DNA of 47,818 nucleotides from Treponema sp. (GTDB taxonomy: Bacteria; Spirochaetota; Spirochaetia; Treponematales; Treponemataceae), in NCBI GenBank assembly GCA_002749205.1, contig PDOP01000013.1, positions 1 to 47,818 of the forward strand. Direction: 5' to 3'. The notes beneath the pieces are model-generated. The model was given only the letters and a program-made list of their open reading frames with translations. It was not told the DNA's origin and searched no databases. Numbering within the stretch: position 1 is the stretch's first letter; each line of letters starts with the position of its first letter. Positions 32,509 through 41,737 of the stretch are shown here, in pieces. Made by a program: the position numbers and the translations under genes.

Positions 32509-34974
32509 ATGGAAATCAAAGATTTAACTCAATTTAAAAATAATTTACGCTCTGAGATTGAAAGGCGATTAAAGTATAATTTTAGACGGCCGGTAAAAGA
32601 AGCAAGCAAACAGGAAATATATAATTCTGTTGTAAAAGCAGTTCTTACCGTCATTCAGGAGCTTAGAGAAAAAACAAGGATAGAGCAGGGAAAGAAAGGC
32701 GTAAAAAATATGTATTACCTCTCTGCCGAGTTTTTGATGGGGCGAGCTTTATCCAATAATCTGAATAACTTAAATATAATGCCAATCTTAAATGAAATCA
32801 TGGCTGATTTTTACATTGACATTGCGAATCTTGAAGACATTGAGCCCGATGCAGGTTTAGGTAACGGGGGTTTAGGAAGGCTTGCGGCTTGCTTTTTAGA
32901 CTCGCTTGCAACACTTGATTACCCCGGTCACGGTTACGGCATCAGGTATCAATACGGAATGTTTGAGCAACGAATTGAAAACGGCTATCAGGTTGAATAC
33001 CCCGACAATTGGCTAAAAGACAGTAACGATTTATGGGAAATGCCCAGACCCGATATAGCGGTAATTGTAGAATTCGGTGGCAAATTAATTTGCGAAAGAG
33101 ATGAAAACGGCAACTTGGATTATCATTTTGAAGATTCTGAAAAGATACTTGCTACACCTTATGACATGCCAATTGTCGGCTACGATACTCAAACCGTAAA
33201 CAGACTTCGTCTTTGGGAAGCAAGCTCGCCCGATGGTTTTGATTTGCAGTTGTTCAATGATATGCAGTATACTCAGGCAGTGCAAAAGCAAACAGATGCG
33301 GAAAACATTTCAAGAGTATTATACCCAAACGATTCAGGCCCATCGGGGAAAACGCTCAGACTAAAACAGCAATATTTTTTTACCTCCGCAAGTTTACAGG
33401 ACATTGTGCGACTGTTTGTAAAAAAAGAAGGGACGGATTTTTCTAAATTCCCCGAAAACATTGTTATTCAATTAAACGATACACACCCGGTTGTTGCAAT
33501 CCCTGAGTTGATGAGAATTCTGATGGACGAGTATGATCTTGGTTGGGACGATGCGTGGAGCATTGTTACACAAACATTTGCATACACAAACCATACTATA
33601 CTTGCCGAAGCTTTGGAAAAATGGCCTGTAGATATTTTCAGAGCTCTCCTTCCGCGCAGTTATCAAATTATCGAAGAAATCAACAGGCGGTTTTTAATCG
33701 AGCTTCGTGAAAAATATCCAAACGATTGGAAAAAACACAACGAGATGTCTATCATTGCTGATGGAGTTGTAAAAATGGCTTGGCTTGCAATAGTCGGCTC
33801 TTTTTCCGTAAACGGTGTTGCCGCTTTGCATACTGAAATTCTTAAAACAAAAGAGCTTGCAAACTGGTACGAACTTTATCCCGAAAAGTTTAATAACAAA
33901 ACGAACGGAGTTACCCAAAGGCGATGGCTTTTAACCGCCAACCCGTTGCTTTCCGAATTTATTACTAAACATCTTGGCAACACGAATTGGGTAAAAAATT
34001 TGAATGAATTACAAAAGTTAAAATCAATCACCGACAATGATGAAGCTATTAACGAGCTTATCGAAATAAAAAGGCAAAATAAAATTCGATTTGCAGAATA
34101 CTTAAAAGAAAAACAAAACATATCCGTCAATGTCGATTCTATATTTGATGTTCAAATAAAACGGCTCCACGAATATAAAAGACAGCTTTTAAATATCTTG
34201 CACATAATGACTTTGTATAACAGACTTTTGGAAGACCCGAATTACAACCCTGTTTCGCGAACATTTATTTTCGGTGCAAAAGCCGCATCGGGTTACAGGC
34301 GTGCTAAAAACATTATTAAACTTATCACCACAGTTGCCGAGCGCATTAACAATGACCATCGGATAAAAGATAAACTAAAAGTTATCTTCGTTGAAAACTA
34401 CTGTGTTTCAATTGCAGAAAAAATATTTCCCGCCTCCGATGTGTCCGAACAAATTTCTACAGCAGGCAAAGAAGCCTCCGGCACCGGCAATATGAAATTC
34501 ATGATAAATGGGGCATTAACGCTGGGAACCCTTGACGGAGCAAATGTTGAAATTGTCGAAGAAGCCGGTGAAGAAAACGCTTTTATCTTTGGCTTAACCA
34601 CAGAAGAAGTTCAAACACTTAACGGACAACAGTACGAGCCTGCAAAATACCTGAAACAAAATCCCGCATTGGCAAAAGCCGTAACTCAACTTGTTGACGG
34701 CACATACACCGCTGACACACACGCAGTCTTTACCGAAATCCATGACTCACTCATTTACGGTGTGGACGGTCAGCGCCCTGATGTTTACTATGTCTTAGCC
34801 GACTTTGACGCATACGCAAAAGCACACGAGGCAGTCGCACAAGCCTATCTCGACCAAAAAAGCTGGGCAAAAAAATGCCTCATAAATATTGCATCATCAG
34901 GGAAATTCAGCTCGGACAGAACAATTGAAGACTATGTTTCGGATATTTGGAAATTAAAAAAAATAACAACATAA
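32509..34974 (+). CDS. glgP: Glycogen phosphorylase GlgP
   Basis: An 821-residue GT35 enzyme that releases glucose-1-phosphate from alpha-1,4-glucan ends. 'YYLSAEFLMGRAL', 'GLGNGGLGRLAACFLDS', 'VIQLNDTHP' and 'NGVTQRRWL' are conserved, and the PLP-binding region is 'EASGTGNMKFMINGALTLGT' (Lys about residue 661). The length is normal. AGGAG lies 10 nt before the ATG. With GlgX removing branch points, it degrades stored glycogen. The first stem of repeat B4 begins at the base after the stop codon. Confidence 0.97.
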   Translation: MEIKDLTQFKNNLRSEIERRLKYNFRRPVKEASKQEIYNSVVKAVLTVIQELREKTRIEQGKKGVKNMYYLSAEFLMGRALSNNLNNLNIMPILNEIMADFYIDIANLEDIEPDAGLGNGGLGRLAACFLDSLATLDYPGHGYGIRYQYGMFEQRIENGYQVEYPDNWLKDSNDLWEMPRPDIAVIVEFGGKLICERDENGNLDYHFEDSEKILATPYDMPIVGYDTQTVNRLRLWEASSPDGFDLQLFNDMQYTQAVQKQTDAENISRVLYPNDSGPSGKTLRLKQQYFFTSASLQDIVRLFVKKEGTDFSKFPENIVIQLNDTHPVVAIPELMRILMDEYDLGWDDAWSIVTQTFAYTNHTILAEALEKWPVDIFRALLPRSYQIIEEINRRFLIELREKYPNDWKKHNEMSIIADGVVKMAWLAIVGSFSVNGVAALHTEILKTKELANWYELYPEKFNNKTNGVTQRRWLLTANPLLSEFITKHLGNTNWVKNLNELQKLKSITDNDEAINELIEIKRQNKIRFAEYLKEKQNISVNVDSIFDVQIKRLHEYKRQLLNILHIMTLYNRLLEDPNYNPVSRTFIFGAKAASGYRRAKNIIKLITTVAERINNDHRIKDKLKVIFVENYCVSIAEKIFPASDVSEQISTAGKEASGTGNMKFMINGALTLGTLDGANVEIVEEAGEENAFIFGLTTEEVQTLNGQQYEPAKYLKQNPALAKAVTQLVDGTYTADTHAVFTEIHDSLIYGVDGQRPDVYYVLADFDAYAKAHEAVAQAYLDQKSWAKKCLINIASSGKFSSDRTIEDYVSDIWKLKKITT

Positions 34975-35140
34975 AAAGCAAAATGTTTGTAACATTTTGC
35001 TTTGCAACCCGACGGGCTCGCATAACCTTTTGCTTTTTGCTTATAAAAATAAACGGTGCTTTTCCTGCCGTCAAAGACCTCTACTGTATTTTATAATCAA
35101 GCAAAAGTGTAGACTTCGCCCGTCCACTTCACGCTAAATC
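34975..35140 (+). repeat. Family B structured repeat, copy B4
   Basis: It begins directly after the glgP stop with a 13-bp stem AAAGCAAAATGTT (34975-34987 with 34991-35003). Then come 'gcaaccc', outer stem GACGGGC (35011-35017) with GCCCGTC (35118-35124), inner stem TTTTGCTT (35028-35035) with AAGCAAAA (35099-35106), central stem ACGG/CCGT (35053-35056 with 35068-35071) and box 'tcaaagacct', shared with B6. It could also end glgP transcription. Confidence 0.8.
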
Positions 35141-35197
35141 AAAAAGTTTACAACGCCGGTTTTTTAGTAATTGCAGGCTAAAATATACCCCTTAATT

Positions 35198-37315
35198 TTA
35201 CACCTTAAATTTACTTACTTCTTTCGATAAATGCTCAATACTGTTTTTATTTTGCTGTGTAAGGTTACTTACCTCCTGAACAGCATTATTGATTTGGCTT
35301 GCACTGTTTGCCATTTCGTTCATGTTGCCTGTTATGGTGTGGGTAAGCTCATCTAAGTTTTGCATTTCTTTGGCGACTTGTTCACCGCCTTTTAGCATTT
35401 CAGCCGAGCCTGATTTTACTTCACTTGTTATATTATCTACGCTTTCTATCAGCTTAAGTAATTTTTCGCTTTGAACTTTTCGTGTTTCTGCTATTTTCAT
35501 TATACCTGCACTTCTCATCTTTACTTGATTTACTTTTTCAAATATAGAGTTAAAACTCATACCTATATTATTTGACGACTTTGATACACTGTCGATTTCA
35601 CTACTTAAATTTTTCAGGGAGGCAGTTATAACCTTTGCCTGTGAGGCTGATTCTTCTGCAAGTTTTCTGATTTCATCGGCAACGACTGCAAAACCTTTTC
35701 CGGATTCCCCGGCGTGGGCGGCTTCAATTGCCGCATTCATTGCGAGTAGGTTAGTCTGGCTTGCAATGTTTTGAATAATTGTACTTGCTTCCAAAAGGCT
35801 TCCTGATTCTTCAAGTATGCTTTGTACCTCTCCTTCTGATTCGGAAATAACGGATTGACCATTTTTAGATTCTTCAACAAGCTCGGCTATAAGCTGGTCG
35901 TTTTTGTTTAAGATATTTCTTGTTTCTGCTGTGGTGGTATTGCTGTCGTCTATAATTTTCATTAATTCTTGTAATGATGTAATTTGATTTGCTATTCTTT
36001 CATCAAGACTGTGAATGGTGCGAATTATTTCTTCCATCGTTGCGGAAGTTTCGGTTACTCCTGTACTTTGACTTAAAACTTGTCCCTTTACGCCTTCAAT
36101 ATTTGCATTAATTTGATTTATGGAGCTTGCTGTTTCTGTCATATTAGTAGAAAGCGTTTCTCCTATTCGTTCCATCTCTGTAGAGCCTTGTAAAACTTGC
36201 TTCATTGAATTGTTTATTTTTTCAATTGTTTCATTAAAATATTTTGATACTTCCGTTGTTTCGTCATTGCCTGTAACAGGTAAACGGAGGGTAAGATCGC
36301 CATCTCCTTGTGCAATGTTTTTTAGTGCTTTTGAAACTTTTTGAAGAGGTTTTACCATACTTCGTGAAATAATTAAAATAAAAATTATTGATAACAATGA
36401 AATTCCAATACCTATTAGTATGAGTGTAGTTCTCATATCATCTATTGTTTTCATAAATTCATAAACAGGGGCCTTAATAATAACCGTCCAGCCGGTGCCT
36501 GTAATCTTGGCAAATGATGCAATAAACTGTTTTTTGTTGTATTCATAAAAACCTACATCGCCCTGTTCTTGCTTTAATCCATGTTCCAAAAATGCTCCTA
36601 CAGATGCCATTGTTTTATCTTGCTTACCTTTTTCGATCATGTTGAGTTGTTTTAGAACATTTTCGGTATTGGGGTGGGCTATGGTAACTCCTGTTTTATC
36701 AATAACATAGCATGAACCTGTCTTTCCCACCACAATATCTTTAATATATTTATTTAATGATAACCCATTCATATCGGCATACAATATTCCTATTATTTTT
36801 TTATTGTCATCGTAAATTGGAACGGAAACAGCTATAACAAATAAATTACCGATTGTGCTGTCATAATACGGCTCTGTTATATAACGATTGCCTTTTTGAT
36901 TTTCAATAAACCATTGTTCTTCATTATAATAGGCACTTGAACCGTCTTTAAAGTAAGTTATTCCTGAATTTTCTACCAGGTAAATTTCTCTAAAAAGTTT
37001 ATTAAATTTAATTTCTTTTCTCAGCAGGTCTACTTTTTGAAAATATTCCATTTCAGGATCTCTTAAAAATGATTGCCGCGACAGATCTTCAAGGACTCTA
37101 AACATTGTATCAATTCGAGCATCAATTATTTTTGCTGTGTCTTTTGCCTTGTTTACAAGGTTATGCTCAACCTTTTGCATTGAAACACTTCGGGCAATTT
37201 TTACTGCGGCAAAGTTCGATATACTTAAAGCAATTACAATCAACAAACCAAAAACAATCATCAATCTATACTTAATCGAAAAGAGTTTTTTAGTTTTTTT
37301 TTCGTTATTTTTCAT
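35198..37315 (-). CDS. Methyl-accepting chemotaxis protein (dCache type)
   Basis: The start is ATG 37315 ([13 protein letters not shown]), with AAGGAG 9 nt upstream, giving 705 residues; the frame extends further but lacks a site. A membrane helix (about 16-37) is followed by a periplasmic dCache sensor (about 40-310, with '[15 protein letters not shown]' and '[17 protein letters not shown]'), a second helix (about 320-345), HAMP with '[20 protein letters not shown]', and a long signalling coil. The tip motif '[20 protein letters not shown]' (about 533) contacts CheA/CheW. The last residues carry no CheR-binding pentapeptide. The ligand is unknown; dCache domains of this type often bind amino acids. 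Confidence 0.93.
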   Translation of the reverse strand: MKNNEKKTKKLFSIKYRLMIVFGLLIVIALSISNFAAVKIARSVSMQKVEHNLVNKAKDTAKIIDARIDTMFRVLEDLSRQSFLRDPEMEYFQKVDLLRKEIKFNKLFREIYLVENSGITYFKDGSSAYYNEEQWFIENQKGNRYITEPYYDSTIGNLFVIAVSVPIYDDNKKIIGILYADMNGLSLNKYIKDIVVGKTGSCYVIDKTGVTIAHPNTENVLKQLNMIEKGKQDKTMASVGAFLEHGLKQEQGDVGFYEYNKKQFIASFAKITGTGWTVIIKAPVYEFMKTIDDMRTTLILIGIGISLLSIIFILIISRSMVKPLQKVSKALKNIAQGDGDLTLRLPVTGNDETTEVSKYFNETIEKINNSMKQVLQGSTEMERIGETLSTNMTETASSINQINANIEGVKGQVLSQSTGVTETSATMEEIIRTIHSLDERIANQITSLQELMKIIDDSNTTTAETRNILNKNDQLIAELVEESKNGQSVISESEGEVQSILEESGSLLEASTIIQNIASQTNLLAMNAAIEAAHAGESGKGFAVVADEIRKLAEESASQAKVITASLKNLSSEIDSVSKSSNNIGMSFNSIFEKVNQVKMRSAGIMKIAETRKVQSEKLLKLIESVDNITSEVKSGSAEMLKGGEQVAKEMQNLDELTHTITGNMNEMANSASQINNAVQEVSNLTQQNKNSIEHLSKEVSKFKV

Positions 37316-37404
37316 TTTCCGATACTCCTTGTTATTTATCTTAAACAGCATTATGATTTTTAAGGCTATGCAGCTCATAATCCGGCGATAATATAAAAAA
37401 ATAT

Positions 37405-37572
37405 TCAATTGAATTTAAAATTTGTTTTACAACAAAGTTGTGTTTTATCAAAGATGTTAAGCATGAGAGCAAGGTTGAATTTAATGTCAAAATTTTTCGC
37501 AGGGGTAACATTTTTAAAACACGGGTTGTCATAAACCTTTATTTTTGAAGTTGCAAAACAATTTTTTTTCAT
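37405..37572 (-). CDS. Possible leaderless small ORF in the chemoreceptor leader
   Basis: A 55-codon frame ([19 protein letters not shown] onward, ending TNFKFN) starts with an ATG only 7 nt downstream of a perfect TATAAT (37580-37585), so it would be read from the mRNA 5' end. It ends 89 nt before the chemoreceptor start. It resembles no family I know and may be only a leader peptide or chance. Confidence 0.25.
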   Translation of the reverse strand: MKKNCFATSKIKVYDNPCFKNVTPAKNFDIKFNLALMLNIFDKTQLCCKTNFKFN

Positions 37573-37579
37573 GTTTAAA

Positions 37580-37608
37580 ATTATAACACACCTTATATAT
37601 TCTGTCAA
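37580..37608 (-). promoter_or_regulatory. Consensus promoter of the chemoreceptor gene
   Basis: Minus strand: TTGACA (37603-37608), 17-nt spacer, TATAAT (37580-37585), fully consensus. It leaves an unusually long leader of about 258 nt before ATG 37315. No flagellar sigma-28 promoter was recognised. Confidence 0.75.
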
Positions 37609-37666
37609 GAAAATTTTGCTTTGATTTTTTTGGTGTCTTAAATTTCATCAGAATACCGGCGTGTGC

Positions 37667-37697
37667 TTGAAAAAAATCAAAAAGTGATTTTTTTCAA
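37667..37697. repeat. Poly-A/T hairpin next to B5
   Basis: A 12-bp stem TTGAAAAAAATC (37667-37678) with GATTTTTTTCAA (37686-37697), 7-nt loop. It lies upstream of both divergent promoters, where no known gene ends. Confidence 0.5.
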
Positions 37698-37708
37698 TGT
37701 CAAAATCG

Positions 37709-37858
37709 TTTAACCTGATTTGGCGAGCGTTTGTCTATTTTTCCGTACGATTTTTGAAGCAGAAAAGGCGGTTGGCGCGACAGCTTAAAACGCCGATTAT
37801 GTTTATCAGTTAAGTAGGAAAAATTATGCAAGCGAGCGGGTTGGATTGTAAAAGCGTA
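37709..37858 (-). repeat. Family B structured repeat, copy B5
   Basis: Minus-strand order: 'caacccgctcgcttgcataa', inner stem TTTTTCC(g)TAC / GTAGGAAAAA (arms at 37738-37748 and 37814-37823, one bulge), and end box aaatcaggttaaa (37709-37721). It lies between divergent chemoreceptor and ftsH genes. The 626-nt spacer 37316-37941 holds the chemoreceptor leader and promoter, this repeat, the hairpin at 37667-37697 and the ftsH promoter region. Confidence 0.65.
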
Positions 37859-37895
37859 AGCGTTGCACTAAATTTATTTAAATTATGATTAGGTA

Positions 37896-37924
37896 TCGAC
37901 TATTTTTTTGTTTTTTAGTATTAT
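37896..37924 (+). promoter_or_regulatory. Possible ftsH promoter
   Basis: TCGACT (37896-37901), 17-nt spacer, TATTAT (37919-37924). The -35 box is poor, and the leader would be very short. Confidence 0.35.
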
Positions 37925-37941
37925 TTAATCCGAGGTATTTT

Positions 37942-39930
37942 ATGAGTGAAGATAATAAGGACAAGAAAGACCTGAATGACCCGTTTAATTTTTTCTTTAA
38001 GGGTGATGATGACGGGTCTGATAAAAAGCCAAAGAAACCAAAGAGATTTCCGTTTTTTGCTTTGTTTGCTTTGATAATGGTGATGTTTTTGCTTTTTAGT
38101 ATGCTTTTTGAAGGTGTTTCTGAGTCGAAGTTAATTCCGTTTTCCGAGTTTAAGGACAGGATTGCACGCGGAGAAATAAAAAATGTTGTGATGGGAAATG
38201 TGTATTTTACCGGATATACGAAGGTTGATGTTGATGTGCCAAAATCGAGTTTTTCGTTTCTGTCCAAGCCCGAAGAGAATAATTTTCAAACAATAGGTGT
38301 TTACTCAGATGAGTTTATAACTTTTTTGGAAGAACATAAGGTTGTTTATTCAATACAGGTTCAAAAGAGGAATGTTTTTCTGGAATTGATACAGTGGTCT
38401 TTGCCTTTTATTATTTTAATTTTGTTTTTCAGCTTTATGATGAAGCGAATGTCGAAAAATCTCGGCGGCGGTTTGGGCGGAAGCTTTTTTTCAGGCGGGC
38501 CGTCCAGACATGCTACCGCGGTTGAGGGTAATGTTAAAACCCGTTTTAACGATGTTGCGGGTGTAGATGAGGCAAAAGAAGAGCTTGTTGAGGTTGTGGA
38601 TTTTTTGAAATACCCGAAAAAATACACGGATATTGGCGGCAAAATTCCGCGAGGTGTTTTGCTTGTCGGGCCGCCCGGAACAGGTAAAACTCTTTTGGCT
38701 CGTGCCGTTGCAGGCGAATCCGGTGTTCCGTTTTTTAGAATAAGCGGCTCGGATTTTGTCGAAATGTTTGTCGGTGTAGGCGCTTCAAGGGTTAGAAGTC
38801 TTTTTAAAGAAGCTCGCGATAAAGCTCCTTGTATTATTTTTATAGATGAGCTTGATGCGATAGGAAAGTCGAGAATGAATTCCGTAAATTCAAACGATGA
38901 GCGTGAACAGACTTTAAATCAGCTGTTGGTTGAAATGGACGGTTTTGACGGAAGCTCAGGCTTAATTGTACTTGCGGCAACCAACCGCCCCGATGTTTTG
39001 GATCCGGCTCTCTTGCGTCCGGGAAGATTTGACCGGCAGATTTCGGTCGACAGACCCGATGTGAAGGGGCGTGAAGAGATACTTAAAATACACGCAAAAG
39101 ATGTTAAAATCGAAAAAGATGTTAAGCTTGAAGCTATTGCGCGAATTACGAGCGGTTTTTCGGGTGCGGATTTGGCGAATGTTATTAACGAAGCGGCATT
39201 GTTGGCTGTTCGTTCAGGACGCAAAAAAGTTATCTTTGAAGATTTGAGCGAGGCTGTCGAAAAATCTATTGGCGGTTTGCAGAAGAAAAGCAGGGTAATA
39301 AAAGAAAAAGAAAGAAAGATTATTGCTTATCACGAAACAGGGCATGCGATTGTATCTGCTTTTACGGAAGGCGCAGATCCGGTTCATAAGATTTCTATTA
39401 TACCTCGCGGTATTGCGGCTTTGGGGTATACGATGAACATTCCTGAGGAGGATACTTATCTTCAGACCACTGAAGACCTGATGGCTGAGGTTGATGTATT
39501 GCTCGGAGGCAGGGCTGCCGAAAAAGTTATTTTTAACGAAGTGTCAACCGGTGCTTCAAATGATCTTTCGCGTGCGACTGATATAATTCGAAGTATGATT
39601 ACCGATTACGGAATGAGCGATAAGTTTTTCAATGTGGCTCTGACAAAAAGAGGCGCCGGTTCGCGGGATCCTCATCTGGTGCGCGAGTATGCGGAAACCA
39701 CACAGCAGTACATCGATGAAGAGATTGCCCGAATTATCGCTGAGCGTTACGATGCGGTAATTAAGTTGGTTAAGTCGAAGCTCGATATGGTTGAATACAT
39801 TGCCAAGCGTCTTCTCGAAAAAGAGGTGATTGAAAAAGCCGAGTTTGAAGAAATAATAAACGCAGGCGAAACTGTTAAACAATTGCCTTCGAGTGAAACT
39901 CCGGCTGAAGACCTTAAAATTTCAGAATAG
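37942..39930 (+). CDS. ftsH: ATP-dependent zinc metalloprotease FtsH
   Basis: The start is ATG 37942 ([10 protein letters not shown]), with GAGG 8 nt upstream; the frame is open from 37885, but that would put a hydrophobic stretch ahead of the normal charged N-terminus. The protein has 662 residues: a charged Lys/Asp N-terminus, membrane helix about 35-58, periplasmic domain, second helix about 150-170, then a Gly-rich linker and the AAA+ domain with Walker A GPPGTGKT (about 242), Walker [12 protein letters not shown] and the second region of homology ending RPGRFDRQI. The protease motif is HETGH (about 463). FtsH degrades misassembled membrane proteins and unstable regulators. It is monocistronic here, with repeat A6 beginning 13 nt after its stop. 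Confidence 0.96.
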   Translation: MSEDNKDKKDLNDPFNFFFKGDDDGSDKKPKKPKRFPFFALFALIMVMFLLFSMLFEGVSESKLIPFSEFKDRIARGEIKNVVMGNVYFTGYTKVDVDVPKSSFSFLSKPEENNFQTIGVYSDEFITFLEEHKVVYSIQVQKRNVFLELIQWSLPFIILILFFSFMMKRMSKNLGGGLGGSFFSGGPSRHATAVEGNVKTRFNDVAGVDEAKEELVEVVDFLKYPKKYTDIGGKIPRGVLLVGPPGTGKTLLARAVAGESGVPFFRISGSDFVEMFVGVGASRVRSLFKEARDKAPCIIFIDELDAIGKSRMNSVNSNDEREQTLNQLLVEMDGFDGSSGLIVLAATNRPDVLDPALLRPGRFDRQISVDRPDVKGREEILKIHAKDVKIEKDVKLEAIARITSGFSGADLANVINEAALLAVRSGRKKVIFEDLSEAVEKSIGGLQKKSRVIKEKERKIIAYHETGHAIVSAFTEGADPVHKISIIPRGIAALGYTMNIPEEDTYLQTTEDLMAEVDVLLGGRAAEKVIFNEVSTGASNDLSRATDIIRSMITDYGMSDKFFNVALTKRGAGSRDPHLVREYAETTQQYIDEEIARIIAERYDAVIKLVKSKLDMVEYIAKRLLEKEVIEKAEFEEIINAGETVKQLPSSETPAEDLKISE

Positions 39931-39943
39931 ATTTTGGGCGTTC

Positions 39944-40090
39944 CTAAGGGTAATAAAATTACCCTTAGTCGGGCTTTTACGGGCTCCGCTGACGCTCCGA
40001 CTAATTTGCCGCTTGAAATTGTCGCGGCAAATGGATTTGTCGGGCGAGAATTGCAATTCTCGCCCGACACCCTCCAAATCCCTAACGCGG
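39944..40090 (+). repeat. Family A structured repeat, copy A6
   Basis: H1 39944-39968 (11-bp stem CTAAGGGTAAT); linker 39969-40003 (ggctccgctgacgctccgac, then taa); H2 40004-40032 (ATTTGCCGC/GCGGCAAAT around the 11-nt loop ttgaaattgtc); H3 40038-40069 is a perfect 32-nt palindrome with half TGTCGGGCGAGAATTG; end 'ccctccaaatccctaacgcg'. The linker and end text nearly match A4; no stem does. Confidence 0.85.
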
Positions 40091-40103
40091 CTTTATACTA
40101 AGT

Positions 40104-40145
40104 TGAGGTACTTGCAAAAAATGAGTTACTTTTGCAAGTACCTCA
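40104..40145. repeat. D hairpin, copy D3
   Basis: A 16-bp stem TGAGGTACTTGCAAAA (40104-40119) with its complement at 40130-40145, around aatgagttac. The core matches D1 and D2; the outer stem TGAGGT/ACCTCA is specific to this copy. It may end ftsH read-through. Confidence 0.7.
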
Positions 40146-40195
40146 GTTAAAACAATTATCTAAAAACAGATGCTTTTTTTGCCGATGTATCTATT

Positions 40196-41737
40196 ATGAT
40201 AAAATCTATTAATTTTTTAGGTGCATTTGAGTTAAATGAATTTGCTTTTAAAGAATTTGATTGCGGTAATTCTTCCTTTGAATTGGCATATAAGGCAATG
40301 TCGAATTTTCCTTTTTGCGATAAAGTTATAGTTCTTGCAGATGAAACAACTTCTAAAACAATTAAAGCTAAATATAATCAAAATTTTGAGTTTGCTTTGA
40401 TAAATGATTTTTCGGCTAAATCTGTTTTTAATACAATGTCGGAATACAGCGGAGAATTCGATGCTGTATTTTTTAGCTTTGCTGACGCACCGTTTTTGGA
40501 TAACGATTTAACCGAAGAGCTGTTTGAGCAACATAGACATTTTAAAGCCGAATACAGCTTTGTTGACGGTTATCCCGAAGGCTTTGCTCCTGAAATTTTG
40601 ACAAAAGGATTGCTTTCAATTTTGTCCGGTCTTTCTGAAATCGATGATGTTAGAAAAGTTAGAAACTTCATTTTTGAAACCGTCAAAAAAGACATAAATT
40701 CTTTTGATATTGAAACTCTAATTGCCCCCGATGACTTACGCCATTTAAGACTTCAGTTTTATGCAAACACAAAAAGACAGTTTAACCTATGTAATAATAT
40801 GCTCGGAATTAAAGCTGATAATTATGCCGAGTTTATAAACGCACACAGAGATTGTCTTTTTACACTGCCCGGATATTATGCCATTGAAATTTCACGCCAA
40901 AAATTACTGCAATCCTGTTATTTGCCTGCAAACGATGAAAAAGCTAATTCGATAAATGTTATGCAAAAAGAAAGTGTATTTAAAATTATCGACAAAATAT
41001 CTTCATATTCCGATGATGCGGTTATATCTCTTTCAATTTTTGGCGAGCCTGTCTTGCACTCAAACCTTGAAGAAATAATCGAATATGTTTTATCATTTGA
41101 AAGGCTTTCCCTCTTAATTGAGACTACAGGTTTGGATTGGACGGAAAATAGAATATCTCAAATCGAAAAAATTGTTAAAAATGCAAAACCGAGAAAAAAC
41201 GGTCATGCCCCAATTTACTGGATTGTAAAACTCGATGCAATAAGCTCAACACAATACGGGGCAATACACGGTTTGTCTAATGACCGGGCAGATGTTAAAT
41301 TAAAACAGGCATCGGAATTTACAGAAACACTGTATAAACTTTTCGGTGCTGTTGTATACCCTCAGTTTATCAGAATGAATGAAAATGAAGAAGAGCTTGA
41401 AAGTTTTTACAGGAATTGGAAAGAGCGTGTCGAAAATGTTTTAATTCAAAAATATGACCACTTTTGTACAAAAATGCAAGACCGAAAAGTTGCCGATTTA
41501 TCTCCACTGCTTAGACATCCGTGTTGGCATCTTAAACGAGATATGTATATTTTTTCAGACGGAAGCATTCCATTATGCAGAGAAGATATAAGTTTGACGA
41601 CAGTTTTGGGTAATGCTCTTACCGATGATTTTGATACAATACGCAATCGGGCTTTTCCTATTTACAGACAACAATTAGACACAAATTATAAAGGATTATG
41701 TGAATACTGCGATGAATACTATACCTATAATTTTTAA
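40196..41737 (+). CDS. Spiro-SPASM protein: nucleotidyltransferase-like domain, degenerate radical-SAM core and SPASM domain
   Basis: 513 residues in three parts. Residues 1-190 look like a GT-A/nucleotidyltransferase fold ('FFSFADAPFLDNDLTEELFE'). Residues about 225-430 keep the radical-SAM layout ('SIFGEPVLHSNLEEII', 'VKLDAISSTQYGAIHG'), but the place of the CxxxCxxC cluster motif reads 'ISRQKLLQSCYLPA', with only one Cys, so it should not bind the SAM-cleaving cluster. The C-terminus has an intact SPASM-type Cys set: 'HPCWHL' (442), 'SIPLCREDIS' and 'CEYCDEYY' (502-509). This combination is known in spirochaetes as the spiro-SPASM family, of unknown function. It overlaps the next gene and heads the glycan-like operon. 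No clear ribosome-binding site. Confidence 0.8.
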   Translation: MIKSINFLGAFELNEFAFKEFDCGNSSFELAYKAMSNFPFCDKVIVLADETTSKTIKAKYNQNFEFALINDFSAKSVFNTMSEYSGEFDAVFFSFADAPFLDNDLTEELFEQHRHFKAEYSFVDGYPEGFAPEILTKGLLSILSGLSEIDDVRKVRNFIFETVKKDINSFDIETLIAPDDLRHLRLQFYANTKRQFNLCNNMLGIKADNYAEFINAHRDCLFTLPGYYAIEISRQKLLQSCYLPANDEKANSINVMQKESVFKIIDKISSYSDDAVISLSIFGEPVLHSNLEEIIEYVLSFERLSLLIETTGLDWTENRISQIEKIVKNAKPRKNGHAPIYWIVKLDAISSTQYGAIHGLSNDRADVKLKQASEFTETLYKLFGAVVYPQFIRMNENEEELESFYRNWKERVENVLIQKYDHFCTKMQDRKVADLSPLLRHPCWHLKRDMYIFSDGSIPLCREDISLTTVLGNALTDDFDTIRNRAFPIYRQQLDTNYKGLCEYCDEYYTYNF

